A DNA stretch of 64,000 nucleotides, from NCBI GenBank assembly GCA_963576735.1, contig OY755177.1, positions 14,260,001 to 14,324,000 on the forward strand. Reading direction: 5' to 3'. The stretch is from Bedellia somnulentella. Taxonomy: Eukaryota; Arthropoda; Insecta; Lepidoptera; Bedelliidae. The translations under genes were made by a program, and so were the position numbers. This document shows positions 21,201-33,720 of the stretch, piece after piece (within the stretch, counting starts at the first letter, position 1; each line of letters begins with the position of its first letter). A model generated the notes under the pieces. It saw nothing but the letters and a program-made list of their open reading frames with translations, made no database searches and had not been told where the DNA came from.

Positions 21201-22533
21201 GCACGCGTTGCTTCATCTATATGAGGCTTTTTAGTTAGGAAACGTTTTGGTCTATGTTAATGCTCTTAGAAGACGCAGACTATTTCACTTCCACAACCAG
21301 TTTTTTTTATTAGTTTCAACGTTTGAAAGAAAAGTTATGGATACTTTTTTAATGTGACAGTTTTAGTAGATGATCATACTATCTTCACAATCACTTTAAA
21401 GATTTTTTTAATATGAAGATACATCCATATTTTTAATGATATAGGTCAAGAAACAGTTTTACAATTATCAGAATTTATCAAACAATTATCAGAATTCTAT
21501 TACAAAACCATTCCGCATTCTTCTAGTTAGTGACTTCAGTCTGTACTATGCACTTATCTTCTGCAACGTATGTTATTAGAGTTTTGCTCTCATGTTCCTA
21601 TCTACCATCAAATGTAACTCTTAATTGCATAGACACCCGCTGGGCTCAAAGTTTTCCTGCAGCACTCAGAAATGCAATGACATAACCATTATATAACTCA
21701 GCCAGTACATTGAACAGTTCAAATCTTAGATTTTCTTCAGAGAGAAATTAATTAGTTACTTCTATACGTGACGGTATTTCTGCGACGTGATTAATTGAGA
21801 ATTGTAAATTAAAAAGCAGTCTATGTTGTTGATAAAATTTATAAAAACACAGTAAATTTATAAAATTTACTGTACTGTTTTAATGTTTAATTATACTCCG
21901 TCTAAAAAAATATCTATTAATTGTAAATCTGAATCTCGAACTAGTTATAAACAACGGAGCATTACAGAGGGTTTTTTTTTTCTGTCCCGTCTATGAATCA
22001 AATACAAACAACAACGTCCACTTAATTAAAAGAAAAACACGAATTTTCACTAACACAGTTAAGCACATATTTGAAGCTAATTTTGCAAGCCGTTTGATGG
22101 CGAAATCCTAGATAAAAACAGAAGCAGACATTTTAAAACTGTTTGCGTTTTTTATAAGTTCAAAGAACTTTAGTGTGTTAGCTGTGCAGCAGTTATATTT
22201 TTGATATTTTGTTTATTCTTTTATTTTCCATACCTCAAATAAATTTATATTATTCAATTATTTTGAGTTATATTATGTCATCAAACTAAGTATGTTATAC
22301 AATACTTAGTTTGATGAAATACATTCCATATCAGTTCAATGCTTTTTGACAATTTCTCATTAATTTGTAAACCATTAAAAACACAAAGGATTGGCTATTT
22401 CTGTATTTAACTCTGTATTTTTTATCACATTTACTCAATTCAATATATTGTAACAGTCTCAGTTTAGTACTACAGATATAACTTGTTTTGTTAACACCTT
22501 AAAAAAACTATTGTGAAAATATCTTCGTTCATT
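21201..22533. other. AT-rich, with one strong hairpin
   Basis: No gene is supported. At 22278-22317 there is a perfect 15 bp inverted repeat (tcatcaaactaagta / tacttagtttgatga) with a 10-base loop. A smaller one, acagtaaatt-tataa-aatttactgt, lies near 21850. Confidence 0.5.
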
Positions 22534-22600
22534 CGTGATGTTCAGAAGTATTAGTATCACTGCCAACCCCTTTGGGGATATACGGCGTGAACGTTTGAGT
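22534..22600 (+). repeat. famB 3' fragment
   Basis: Contains 'cgtgatgttcagaagtatta' and 'ccaacccctttggggatata', then cggcgtgaacgtttgag. It keeps only the last 65 or so bases. Confidence 0.8.
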
Positions 22601-24522
22601 TTAAGTAGAATTAAAAATAAAAACAGAACAAGCTCTATGCAATGAATTGATCACTGGCTCAGCATGTTACCACAGATGATGATGTTACCAGCCATGGCGC
22701 TGGTTTTCAGCCAGTACCATCCAATCGGCCGGCGGAAATTCAACTCATACTCGCGATTTGAAATCCTAAGTTGTAACCAGAGATTTGGAATAATACATAC
22801 CCTACATTTGAAAGTGATATAGGCAAAATATTGTAAAATAAATTATTTTTGGAGATGTGTATTCATCCACTTTACCAACCAAACACTAAAAAACGTCCCA
22901 AAACTTTTATTTGACTCGTACGATTATTACGGAAAGCAATGAGTTAGTGCTATACTGTGCCAACACCTATATACAACAACGGCTATAAAATTATATAATT
23001 ATAGTAGATAATACCAAAAACATATTTAACTTAACTATGAATATACTTTATTGAAATATAAGAAACAACCAAATATCTGAATATCCTACACAGTTTCACA
23101 TTTGATAAAGAAAATCTCATTTTACCTTTTGAATGATGGCAAGTACATTTATCAAGAAGAAATCCTTTCATTCACGATCCGAATACGTCAGTCCCAAATA
23201 ATATTATCCTCAATGCCTCATATTCGACAGACCTCTGATTAAGAGCAATAGAAGGCAGCTGTGATTCCCCTCAAGTTAACATTAAGTGGAAACCTTAATC
23301 ACTTAAGTGGGCTGAGACAAGAGCTCTGGTTTCGGGGAAGTTCATTCTATTACATGACCTGAGCTTTTATATTTAAGGAGATTTAGCCTAAGGACGGATT
23401 ATGTAGGGTTTTCGCAAGTTTCCAAGATATCTTTTGACAAATCTCTGAAAAGTCTTTTGCTTTTTAACTTAAGGTTTCAAGAATGTTCTTTTGTCATATC
23501 TTTTTTTATATTTAAGGATCTAGTTTTTATTTTAGATTTTAAGATCAGTTAGGCACACAAATATGTATGTATAAAAATATGCATATGTGTAATTCTTTGA
23601 ACACAAATAACATCCTGAATTCAAGTTCAAGAAGGAAAATATGTTACAAAACAAGTTTTTTTGAAATTGAGTCCTTTGCAGGAAAATATGTATAACATGT
23701 ATTTATTGTTATTATTTATATTCGATATTTACAAATAATCATTTCTGAAAATTATAATAATTAATCGATTACTAATTATGCGTTCTTTTCTATTATTCTA
23801 TACAAAAATGGGATATAGTCATCATCAAATCTAAAGATGACAAGAAAGACAAACTGGTTCTACCGTCTGCTCCAGTATAAATGAAATTATGACAAGTGCT
23901 ATCGAAATTGCAGATCACACACCACATCTAACGACGTAATTATACATGGAGATAGCTACCTACTAGGAATCACTCGAGCGAACCTACTTTACCGAGTTGC
24001 TGACATAAATTCTACTCTATTACCAGGGAATGGAGTCTAAATCCAATTGACGCACTTAATTAGCTTTAGGGCTAATGGCAGACTACCGTATTATTGAACT
24101 GTAACTTCTGCTTTTTATATGAATGTTATTACTATTAGTCTGAAGCAGGTTTGTATTATAATGTTGATATGAAATTACTGCAATTACTTAACATGAAACT
24201 ACATTTATATACACATGAAATGGCATATACAATATATTGAAGAGTTATTGTGAGCTCCAGAAAAATGCCGCTAGTTTATGGACTCAACATAGGACATACA
24301 GTATGCTATGTCAGTGACGAAATCAGCGTTTTTTAGATATAAATAAAATCTGGAGTATAAAAGCTAATGTAATTAAAACGTAATATGTTCAATAAGTCCG
24401 CTATCGACAATATATCCCGAAAATTTTGTTGGTCCAGCATAATCCAAACCCAATTTATGAGGGTTCAAAAAAACGACGAAGCGCTTCGAGAAAAGGTAGG
24501 TAGTGCCCGTGCGCTTCGCTTC
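22601..24522. other. AT-rich, nothing recognised
   Basis: No supported gene or repeat over about 1.9 kb. The left side of the next element has 'cgaagcgcttcg' and 'gcgcttcgcttcgc', which may belong to it or to its insertion site. Confidence 0.45.
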
Positions 24523-24660
24523 GCATAGCACGAGCGCTATTTTATCGTCACGATATCGGTTAGAATGAGATGACAGTATACGATAGTTAGTAAGTGCGTA
24601 AGAGATGGCTGTCTTACACCACGCGTTATCTAATTAAAAAGTCGCTCGTACTAGCTATGC
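24523..24660. mobile_element. famG 138 bp TIR element, copy 1
   Basis: Ends are roughly inverted: gcatagcacgagcgctattt at the left and taaaaagtcgctcgtacta then gctatgc at the right. The interior, gtcggttagaat-like with 'gagatggctgtcttaca', matches the copy at 39893-40028 along its whole length. A small non-autonomous DNA element is the likely class. No clean duplication is visible. Confidence 0.65.
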
Positions 24661-24832
24661 AGGTAGCGAAGCAATTTGTTGAATAAAAATTTCATTACAT
24701 ACATTACGATAAAGTTATATATATAAAATAACATCACGGCAAAGAAACAGAAGTAATGCGATTTTTCAAATTTCTCACATATTAATGGCAAACAAAGCAT
24801 TAGTTACTAAACTAGGCTATCCGCTACTTATT

Positions 24833-24986
24833 TTACATAACATAACATAATAAACATAAACGTTCACGCCGTTTATCCCCGAAGGGGTTGGCAGAGGTAC
24901 CAATACTTCTGAACTCACATGGCAGCGCCATCTAGTGTCCAGAGAAGGTACCCACGTTTTGCTTAGACAGTGTACTCACGTGATAG
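24833..24986 (-). mobile_element. famB 3' half
   Basis: Tail aacataacataataaacata at the left, then 'acgttcacgccgtttatccc', 'cgaaggggttggcagaggta', and the subfamily motif 'acatggcagcgccatctagt'. It stops after 'tgtactcacgtgatag'. It shares the subfamily motif with the nested copy at 1519-1692. Confidence 0.85.
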
Positions 24987-25323
24987 TGTTTCACAAACCG
25001 TCATTTCACATATTTGTAATTACAGTCGTCTGTAAAATGTACGCGGTGGTCGTCAAAAAGAACTACGAAAAATATTAGAAAGTAATTTGTTCTTTTACAA
25101 TTGATTACATAAATAAGAAAGCGCTTCTAAAATAAACGAAAACAGTTATTCGTCATTTTCTACGCACGTTTGAAAGAGTAAACTTGATACTGCTATACCA
25201 TTTGGAATTTTAAAAAGGTATGAATATTAACATTTACAAGTATGGCTACTTAAAGTTTCAGTTGTTGATTACTGTTTTTTTGTTAAGTTAAATAAAAACT
25301 TTGACATATAAAACTAAGGATAA

Positions 25324-25511
25324 ATATACTCACGGCTATAAATTCCTAGAAGAGGAAGCCATGCATTTAGAATAGCCATGTTTGGAAGTTGAGTGAGGAA
25401 AAGATAAAAAAAATTATATCATTTAAAAAGCGCCAATACCCCTAGTCGCCTTTTACTAATCCACCCACGGGAAGAAATGGGGTAGTACAATTCTGAACCG
25501 ACACTACACAG
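25324..25511 (-). mobile_element. famA copy, diverged, near full length
   Basis: Left end 'atactcacggctataaattc', then 'gtttggaagttgagtgagga', 'cccctagtcgcctttta' and the 5' end 'ccgacactacacagaac'. A central deletion removes the usual 'ggtgatgggtctccaacc' region. Confidence 0.8.
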
Positions 25512-26421
25512 AACTACTCAAACGCCCATTACTAAATAGTGAGAATAAATTAGAGCTTTAAAAATATAACTATAAGACTATGACGTATTTTTACGTTGGC
25601 AACGTAACGTAATCGGTCAGTTTCCTGAAGATTTAAAATAAACTGTACAGTGTATTCTGTTTTTCCTTCTATTAGAATTTGTATTCCACTAAAATTAAAA
25701 TTAAGACAAAAGTTCTCATATCCCTTGTCCAGCAATTTTTTTAGACGTTTGTCATAAAAGAATAGATATAATTTCAAATTAAGAACTTAGTCGGAAGAAG
25801 TCGGACGGTTGGCAGCACGTTCCGTTACTCACAATCCGGGTCACCCGCGTTCCGATCCACGCTTCGCCTCACCGCGTGCAAGACGCGATTAGCAATATAG
25901 ATAGACAACAGTACTTATTCGCAAACTACATACGTTTAGCTATTTTGCAATATAACTTCACGGCTTTCTCGGGAAACGGTATGCGAAATGTAAAAAAAAA
26001 TATGAGTTTTCGTGTTTATGTAAATATTATTGTTTTTGATACAGATTTATTTTACAACTGCAGAAAAAATTAAATCTTAGTATACATTTCTGTCGAAAAA
26101 CAAGATAATATTTTTTTTTGTCTTGTCGATTTGTCTCAAAAAGTTTAAACAACTAACCCTATCCCTACCTGATTTCCATATTAGGTCCCACAAAACACTC
26201 ACTAGTTGAATATATGCCAAACTGAGAACTCCTGCCGGAAATAAGATTACCTACACAAAAGAAAAAGAACCAAGCAATAAAATTATTTGTTCTTTTTGTC
26301 GGTTACATTACATACAATACAAGCCCACGAAACAACGACCGAGCGTGACCTTGAGCCGACTTCGTAAAGATAAATTTGTATACTCACGATACCAATGGTA
26401 TTATTCGTCCGCTTATACCAC
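25512..26421. other. No supported gene; GC-richer patch at about 25798-25890
   Basis: The patch contains 'ggcagcacgttccgttactc', 'aatccgggtcacccgcgttc' and 'cttcgcctcaccgcgtgcaa'. It has no second copy and no convincing frame. The rest is AT-rich. Confidence 0.35.
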
Positions 26422-26494
26422 GGTCCTGTGGCGCAACGGATAACGCGTCTGACTACGGATCAGAAGATTCCAGGTTCGAATCCTGGCAGGATCG
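26422..26494 (+). tRNA. tRNA-Arg (anticodon ACG)
   Basis: A complete cloverleaf can be drawn. Acceptor GGTCCTG pairs with CAGGATC (one G-U). The D arm is closed by GCGC/GCGT-type pairing, the anticodon stem TCTGA/TCAGA has loop CTACGGA, and the T arm is CCAGG-TTCGAAT-CCTGG. The anticodon ACG is at 26455-26457 with U at position 33. Internal promoters are intact: A box tggcgcaacgg at 26429-26439 and B box ggttcgaatcc at 26473-26483. Seven Ts follow at 26501-26507. The gene has no intron and no attached SINE tail, so it looks functional; in insects ACG (inosine-modified) reads CGN codons. Confidence 0.95.
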
Positions 26495-26500
26495 AAATAC

Positions 26501-26507
26501 TTTTTTT
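26501..26507 (+). terminator. RNA polymerase III T-run terminator of tRNA-Arg
   Basis: Seven consecutive T residues start 6 bases after the discriminator base of the tRNA, the usual arrangement for Pol III termination. Confidence 0.85.
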
Positions 26508-29397
26508 AAATATAAATAATTTTTGTTTGGTTTCGTAGAGCATTGCTATCATATTATACGTTGCCAAATAAATATCATTATTTCGAAGCCTAAAATTATA
26601 TTCATGTTTATACTTATTTTATAGGAAATATTATAATAAAAAAATAAACATGAAACATATTGTTATATCTGTTTTTTTAATCTTCTTGTCTCATTATCTA
26701 ACGATAAAATTCATGTAATGTAATATCATGTATATAGGTAGTTTCGTGCCGCAAAAAAGCACTTTTCAACACAACATGAAAGTCCCAGTATTTCTTTAAC
26801 AAAATTTTGAGAATTGTTAGTGTAAATAATTGTTAAATTTATATTTAATGTCAGTTCTTTAAATGCCCAAAATGTTATCAAGTACTAAGTTTATTCCACG
26901 AGTCGAATAGTTTGTAAAAAAAGATATTTCAATGAAACGTTGTGTTAGTCGCTTTAACTAACCTACATTTTCTTTTTTATACAATAGAAGTAAAATATAT
27001 ATAAACCAATTTTTCAAAAGAGATTATTAGAGCGATACCTGAACATAGAATCTATTATAAATAACGTAAAGAAAGCGCAGATCCAAATTAAAATCCAATT
27101 TTCAAATCAATCGGCGACTTAAAAGTGTAACGGAATCAAATTATGAATTCTTTTTCTATGATTGGATAAAACTAATTTTTCAAATAGTATAGCGCTGTCA
27201 CTGACATTTACTTTTTCTTATTTTAACAGAATTTAAAAAATACTCTCATATTTTTTTCTGACTTAAAACTTCGAGGTCGTACTTCCGATAACTATAAAGA
27301 ATTGCTACAATTCTCTATGCACTTGACAATGAAAATTAATGCGGCATTTCGCATACAAAAACAGCAAACATATTGTGAAATAAGTACGTTTATGTAATAA
27401 CACTGCATTTTCGAACATAAGCAGAATTTATTTGATTATGCGGCATAATAGTAGTTTGCGCTAGATCATTAATTTTTGAATGTCAATTGTATTTACATTA
27501 TGTCATTGTGTCGAGCATAAAAAGTCTCAGCTTTATTACAATGATGAGTAATCACAGCTGAATATATTCAAATATTTAAGATCATTTGTTACAATTTGAT
27601 CTTTAAACTTTATTAGCTATTATATTACCAAAAATTGCAATCGCAGGACGGTAAAAACTCCCCTTTTCCCTTATATCGAAAGTGAAGTGATGCCTACCTG
27701 CTTTTACATTCAATTAAATTTATGCACTGAATATATATAATTTTATTGTGAATCAGAGAACATGAAATGTAAAAATTAGTCCATACGTATTGTGTCATGT
27801 TCTTGTAACATATTTATATTTATTTATGTGACGGTTAATAACTTACAAATCTCGATAGCAACTCAAACAGGTAATATGTAAATGAACAACCGCTTCTAAA
27901 ACAAACGGTATGAAGTTAACACTGGTCGCTTAGACTCGTTTTGGTGATAAATTGTGTTTGTAATGTGAACCGTTGATGCTTATTTATGTGAAACACATTT
28001 GTATTAAACTTGTATTTAAATGAGACGGAGATATTTCAATAATATCAGAAATTCAAGAGAATTGAACCCCAAATCTGTGTAGAGTGAGATTTCAGTACCT
28101 ACGTAGTTTTATCTTGTCTTATAATGCGAGGTTAGGTTTGTATTCACCTCAGTACTATAAAATTATATTCATTTTATTCAGTTTTAGTTAAAGCTCCAAG
28201 GTAGATTGTTGTAATCCAATGTTTGGATAGCCAGACCTCGCTTTGCTTACATGATCCCTTTTTGAAATTAAAAATAGAATGACCGAAATTTACTTATTTA
28301 AACGTCGTTGGATAGACATTGTGATTTGGCGTAACTCGATGTGATTTCATGTATATTTGAGTGGCACCAACTTCTATTTATAACGTGCCAACACTGTAAA
28401 AATAAATAATAGCGCTCAAAAACTCTTCACATCATTTGCCAATCAAGTAATTCTGATCTGGGCATTGTACATAATTTATGGTTTTAAATTAATTCCGTCA
28501 CATTAACTTTCTACAAATCGAAATTTGTAGAGGAGGTACGCGAGCTCAGAATCAAATAGACCTTTGAACTGAACAGCCATTGTACGTCATTTACTGTACA
28601 AAGGCTTTTAATGAATTGAATTATCCGGAGAACCGGCACTTCCTTACACTATTCAATTTAAAGTCACTGTCTGTAGCGAGCTTTATGATGTTAACGATTT
28701 TTGAAGCACATGATACTGTTCGATTTGAACGGCTTATCTTGTTACTCATTTTATTTCCTGTTTCTTTACTTATATTAAGTGCATCTTGACACTGATTTTA
28801 GCCTTAAACTATTAAAAAAATCCAAAAAAAAATAGCTAGAGCCTTTGAATAACGATTCCTTATCTACTTTTGAATGCAAATGCTGTAGAATAATGTATAG
28901 TAGGTAATTAGTTTCAAATCACATAGCAAACCTTACCCGTCACTTAAAAACTTCTGAAGTCTTCATACGTCTAGGACATCACATTCGGGAGAAAATGTAC
29001 GGCACCCTATAATATTATTTATAATCTCATATATAGTATTATTGAATTCGAAACATTAGATCAGCAAAGATAAACAATTTCATCACCAAGAAACATTGAA
29101 TTACAACAATAAAACATAATCATAACTCTGCAAAGTTAGATGAGTTTTCCGAGTAATCTGTTACTCAGTTTGTTTAGCGCTAATACATGTAGCGGAGTCA
29201 GCAAGATAATTTAAATTCGAGACAAACAACGAAAGATAGACCATGAAAATTAATTATAACAGCGTGCCTACTTCTCAACAAGAACAATCTATCACTTATC
29301 AAGTTTAGGGAAATCTTCAAATTTGAGCTTCTAAAATGTTTTGACATGAGTTGAATCTTGAGTTTTTGATATTAATATTGTTATTTTTAACCTAATC
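26508..29397. other. AT-rich, nothing recognised
   Basis: Nearly 2.9 kb without a supported gene or repeat copy. Short frames only. Confidence 0.5.
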
Positions 29398-29555
29398 TGT
29401 ACTTACAGCTGTAAATTCAAAAGGGGTAGACAGAGCACTAGAACTGAAAAAAACTTCCGCCACTTTTCAAAATTGAGTGTTAATAAGTTTGTAAAATAAA
29501 AGAGGTTTCGTGATGGGTCTTCAGTCACATTGCCCATTTATACTTAATCAAAGTT
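29398..29555 (-). repeat. famA 3' two-thirds, decayed
   Basis: Left end 'ctgtacttacagctgtaaat', then 'aaggggtagacagagcacta', 'ccacttttcaaaattgagtg' and 'cgtgatgggtcttcagtcac'. The 5' third is missing. Confidence 0.75.
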
Positions 29556-29835
29556 TTATTAGTGTTTAGTGACTAACCTAATCCAGTTTTGTCATTATTG
29601 TTGGATTGAAAAGTACATCAAAAGCACTTACCTATTAAATTTGTTAGATACCTCCGTTTGATTAAGAGGTAAGTTTTGCAGACGGAAAACTGCAAGCTAT
29701 GAACCTCGGTACTATCACAGTATTAGTCTTAATATCTAACAACCCGATGTATGACAAAATCCAACAAATAATTTAAACTCAAAATTTGTCTTAATTACTA
29801 TTCAATGCTCGTCTAAACTAATAGCGAAGATTGTA

Positions 29836-30040
29836 GTGATAACTGTTCCCAATAATTTTGACAATGTAAAGTACCGTGGCGTGTCACCAAACTGTCCAAT
29901 TTGTATGCGCGCCATAGATTTAGTTAGTGGGGCGACACTGGCAGGCTCAGGAATCTCGATTAACGGTCGCACCTCGGTTGTAGGTTGTCTCTACAAGTCC
30001 AGCTACGCCTACCGTTTGAAATGTAACCAGCTATGATAAT
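29836..30040. other. GC-richer block with a 66-codon frame, unassigned
   Basis: Contains 'cgtgtcaccaaactgtccaa', 'tgcgcgccatagatttagtt' and 'aacggtcgcacctcggttgt'. The plus-strand frame MITVPNNFDNVKYRGVSPNC... has no motif I know. The composition contrast with its flanks suggests a repeat, an exon or a regulatory element; only one copy is present here. Confidence 0.25.
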
Positions 30041-31280
30041 CGCTTGCATCTTCGGACATTCTTTCATATGAGCCAATCGAAATTAAAATTAGCTTATCTT
30101 AAATATGTAAGCTTAAGCGCTTTTTTTGGAAATAATATTTTATGAAGAGTGAAGATTGAGGTGGATTACGTAATATTCCTAGACTTATTAATCCCCGAGC
30201 GTGACAGACGCTCAGTTTTACATACCTAACTTTTTCTTTCTTGCTTGGTCCGTTGGATAAATATATAAACTATGATATTTATAAACTTAACTATTATATA
30301 AAAAGATATACAAAAAAATCTTTGCAATATACAGAAATGTTTCAAAATCGCTGAAGCTTGGTTGGTTGCAAATTATCCCTTTGCTTGGTCACACTGATAG
30401 TTATACGAGTAACTTATAGGAACTAAGTCATATCACAGACGATTAAATACTGAGGTTGATTCGTATACTCCTAAATGCGAAACCAACGTATCCAAACTCG
30501 CAAGATTAGTTTCGGAAAAATGCCTAAACTACTCATACACCAGCACTATTCAAAATATTTCTAACAAAGCAAAGAAGCCAGGAACAGTAATGAAACGCAA
30601 AAATAAGATGAAATTCTCTTCGCTCAGCAAAGTCGACGTGAGCGAAGTAAATCAGAGTAATTGGCTTTGTACTCGTGTACAGTTTGAGAAGCTGTTAGTT
30701 AAACTTTTATAGCCTTGTGATTTAATTAATTACGACATTTAAAGACAAAGCATTGTTTTATAAGTTTGTAAGATATATTTTTTTAAAATTGTATTAAAAA
30801 CAACCTGATTTTACGCAAATTAACCTTGGAATACTCTTTATCTTATTTAAGTGCTTTTTAAAATGTTTCCTTTCCACCCCTTTTCCCTTGAGTTGTTCAC
30901 TCTCTCTCTCACTTTGTTCACTCAAAGTAGAAATGTGACCATCAATGAGAGATTTTCGCTTTAAGTTTACTAATGGAGTATTGTATCGAAGCACCTACGT
31001 AGTTTTTTAATAGTTATATTTGCTATAAACTTCAAATGAAATCAATATTTTAATCTATGGGATGAAAAATATGAGTGAAAATAAGCAACCTTATAAAACT
31101 ATTAAATAAAATTATTTTTTTACTACTTTTTTATTAGTTTACTAACTCATTTACAACTTAAAATAAAAACCTATAATAAATACTAGTAACTATTTATAAT
31201 ATAACTCGGTTTTCAAACCATCCCACAAGGAAGTCTCTTCAAAATAATAGTTGTATCAACATTCCAATGAATATTACCGG
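30041..31280. other. AT-rich, nothing recognised
   Basis: No supported feature. A CT tract, 'ttcactctctctctcacttt', lies near 30897-30914. Confidence 0.45.
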
Positions 31281-31430
31281 CTAAGGCTTTAAGTGGTGGG
31301 TATTGAAGTGAATTTGTATCGGCAGGAAGGTATCCCCTTCACTGCTACGACCTTGTTCTGAGGTTTCGTTCACCTCCTTGGAATGCAGCCTCATTTGTTG
31401 ACGAACCATAGCTACTTTAGACATTGACAT
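31281..31430 (-). CDS. Unrecognised 49-codon frame, exon-like
   Basis: The reverse-strand ATG at 31430 is preceded in frame by TAG and, a few bases upstream, by cttagtgcag, a possible 3' splice site. The peptide begins MSMSKVAMVRQQMRLHSKEV, then NETSEQGRSSEGDTFLPI, and ends HHLKP. Codons and residues look more protein-like than the AT-rich surroundings, and gaag|gtgaac-like and caag|gtcgta donors occur inside the frame. It could be a first coding exon, a retrocopy fragment, or chance. I recognise no family, so no function is given. Confidence 0.3.
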   Translation of the reverse strand: MSMSKVAMVRQQMRLHSKEVNETSEQGRSSEGDTFLPIQIHFNTHHLKP

Positions 31431-32475
31431 CTCGCTGCACTAAGTTCTAACTTTAAAATTTGAAAAAAGTAAAATAGGGAATTTGAATTAAAAATATTTT
31501 TTGGTGTGGTAGTTTAATAAAACGTTAATAACCCAGCGTATCTTCACATTGTTCACTACAAAAACTTTTTTCTGTATATGTATTAAAAACTTACTGTCTC
31601 AATCAGATTAACCGCAGATAGTGTTTGTATATGATTTGATTAAATAGGTTCATCCATATTTTATTTTTATTAAATGCTTGTAAAGATACTAAATTATTCC
31701 TTCTTTCATATTAAAAATCGACAAAATATATAAACTGATGTTTAAAGGTAATACTATGGTGATACTCGTATTTTCCTTTTGGCACTAAACTGCACTTGTT
31801 TGATAATGTTCATTTATACCCTGTTTTAATTGAAGAAACTATAAACTTAAATAAAATTTCAGAGCATGGCAAAATTACTTGAAGCATTAAATCAACCAAG
31901 TCCATTAATATTCAAGTATTATAATGGATCGTACTCTAAATAAGTGATACAAAACTGCAGTCGGCCTTTACAAGGAATGCTGTAACAAAACATTGCCAAA
32001 CGAACCGGTATTATGTAGTAGTTGAATAGAAATTAAACCTACTTCGATATTAATTATTCGTTGGCTCCAAACCATTGCAAATAACTAAAATTTACCTTTC
32101 AAATTCATTGAACGAATAACATTTTAAATCATAGTGACATATTTTGTGAGACACGGAAATTTATTCGCGTTCGTACGTGAATAGAAACTGAAGCTTGGGT
32201 CGTATTTTATTATTCTCTGATTTTGACACACAAATTTACACCGTGTCTACTTAGTCGTTCTATATTATCTAAATTTCATCAAATATAACCTAATGTTATT
32301 TTGATAATAAACTATTCTTCATATTTTAATGCTTGCTTGAATGTTAAATTGCATAAAATCTGCCTAACAAGCAGAAAAAGAGGGAAAAACCTTTAGGCCA
32401 TATGTACATGAATAACCACACACTGTGGTCAATTGCTGTGCTTTGACCGTGGTCAAAGATAAACATAGGCAACAC
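31431..32475. other. AT-rich, nothing recognised
   Basis: No supported gene or repeat. Confidence 0.45.
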
Positions 32476-32488
32476 ACATAACAAATTT

Positions 32489-32696
32489 AGACCTCGGAGG
32501 ACACATTAAGATCAAATAGAAAATGTGCTCAAAAAGGCAGGTGTCCGAAGTACGAAGAATAAAAGAGCATGTATGAAAAGATTGATGGATGTGAATGAAG
32601 CTAGAGAGATTTGCCAGGATCGTACAAAGTGGCGATCGATAGTCTCTGCCTACCCCAATGGGAACTAACGGCGTGAGAATATGTATGTATGTATGT
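32489..32696 (+). mobile_element. famC LINE 3' end, 5'-truncated, with 13 bp duplication
   Basis: Longest famC piece. It is flanked by acataacaaattt at 32476-32488 and 32697-32709. In frame from the first base it codes RPRRTH, one stop, DQIENVLKKAGVRSTKNKRA, CMKRLMDVNEAREICQDRTK, WRSIVSAYPNGN and the natural stop, then ggcgtgagaatatgtatg and the tail. One internal stop in an otherwise intact frame marks a fairly recent insertion. It is the C-terminus of a non-LTR ORF2; the RTE clade is inferred. Confidence 0.88.
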
Positions 32697-32709
32697 ACAT
32701 AACAAATTT

Positions 32710-33375
32710 GGCTAAAACTATATAACTCATGAAGAGTAAATCAAAGGAATTTATGATAGCCTCTTTTAATTCCAATTATTTTGTGGTTGAGATAGTCAGT
32801 TATAGACCTTCAATGAGCGACGACTTAAACTTAAGCTGAAACAACTATTTCTCAAAATAGTTTTCATATTTTGTCTCTGTACTTTTTGGGTTGTAACATT
32901 TGTCTATATTTAGCAGTATTACAATTGTTCTAGAAGTATGACTACACCAACCAAATATGATTGTGATTTATATACACAAATGAATGATAACAATAATCAA
33001 AACAGCAATAAAGTTCTCCAAAACCAGTCCCCTACTGAAATTTGAAAAGGTCATGCGGATGCGTATCGCATCACAGAAGATATTAACAAGCTCCTTTACA
33101 AACTATTCCTTGTTATCGAAGTCATATCAAGGCGATTTATTGTTCGCTGTAAACAACAGGACATTGTTAAGGCTTGTTTTATGAGGGGAGAAGGCTACAA
33201 AGATGAACATACCTTTGATGGCTTGTCTGTTTTACTGCTTTGCGAAGATTGTATTAGAGTTAGATGTTGTGACAACTTTAAGGTTATATATATGTTAAGA
33301 AATAACTGGATCTCCATCGATGGATGCCACTGTAAAAGTCAAGTATTTTTCTAGCGTCGACTAGATCTTATAATA
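32710..33375. other. AT-rich, nothing recognised
   Basis: No supported gene or repeat. Confidence 0.4.
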
Positions 33376-33720
33376 TTGCACTGCACTTTTATTGGCATTT
33401 TGTTGCGGAAGAAAAAGTTGATTACAAAGGGAAAAGATAGCTTCAAATTATTTAAGGGCAAATATACAAATATGAAACGCTACCTACCCCTTGCAATCAT
33501 AACATATGTTAAATTTGACCTAGAAGACTACGTGACATTTGAGCACAGCTCTAATTCATCATACTTTATGATTATGACCATGAGTACAGTTCTTAATAAT
33601 AACAATGAAAGCACCGACGTCGGCAAATATTCTGTTGCGTTCGAAATCGAACTTCAATTACGAAAGGTAAATCGTGAAATCATACCGGTTTCAATTGCAA
33701 TAGATACCCGCCTTCAGTAA
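33376..33720 (+). CDS. Unrecognised 114-codon frame, low confidence
   Basis: ATG-initiated frame. The second half (from MKRYLPLAIITYVKFDLEDY to EIELQLRK) has mixed, protein-like composition. A good donor-like site, cgaaag|gtaaatcg, lies at about 33667 within the frame, so the end could be intronic read-through. There is no recognised motif, signal peptide or clear membrane segment. A frame of this length is expected about once or twice by chance in this much AT-rich DNA. Confidence 0.2.
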   Translation: MHCTFIGILLRKKKLITKGKDSFKLFKGKYTNMKRYLPLAIITYVKFDLEDYVTFEHSSNSSYFMIMTMSTVLNNNNESTDVGKYSVAFEIELQLRKVNREIIPVSIAIDTRLQ

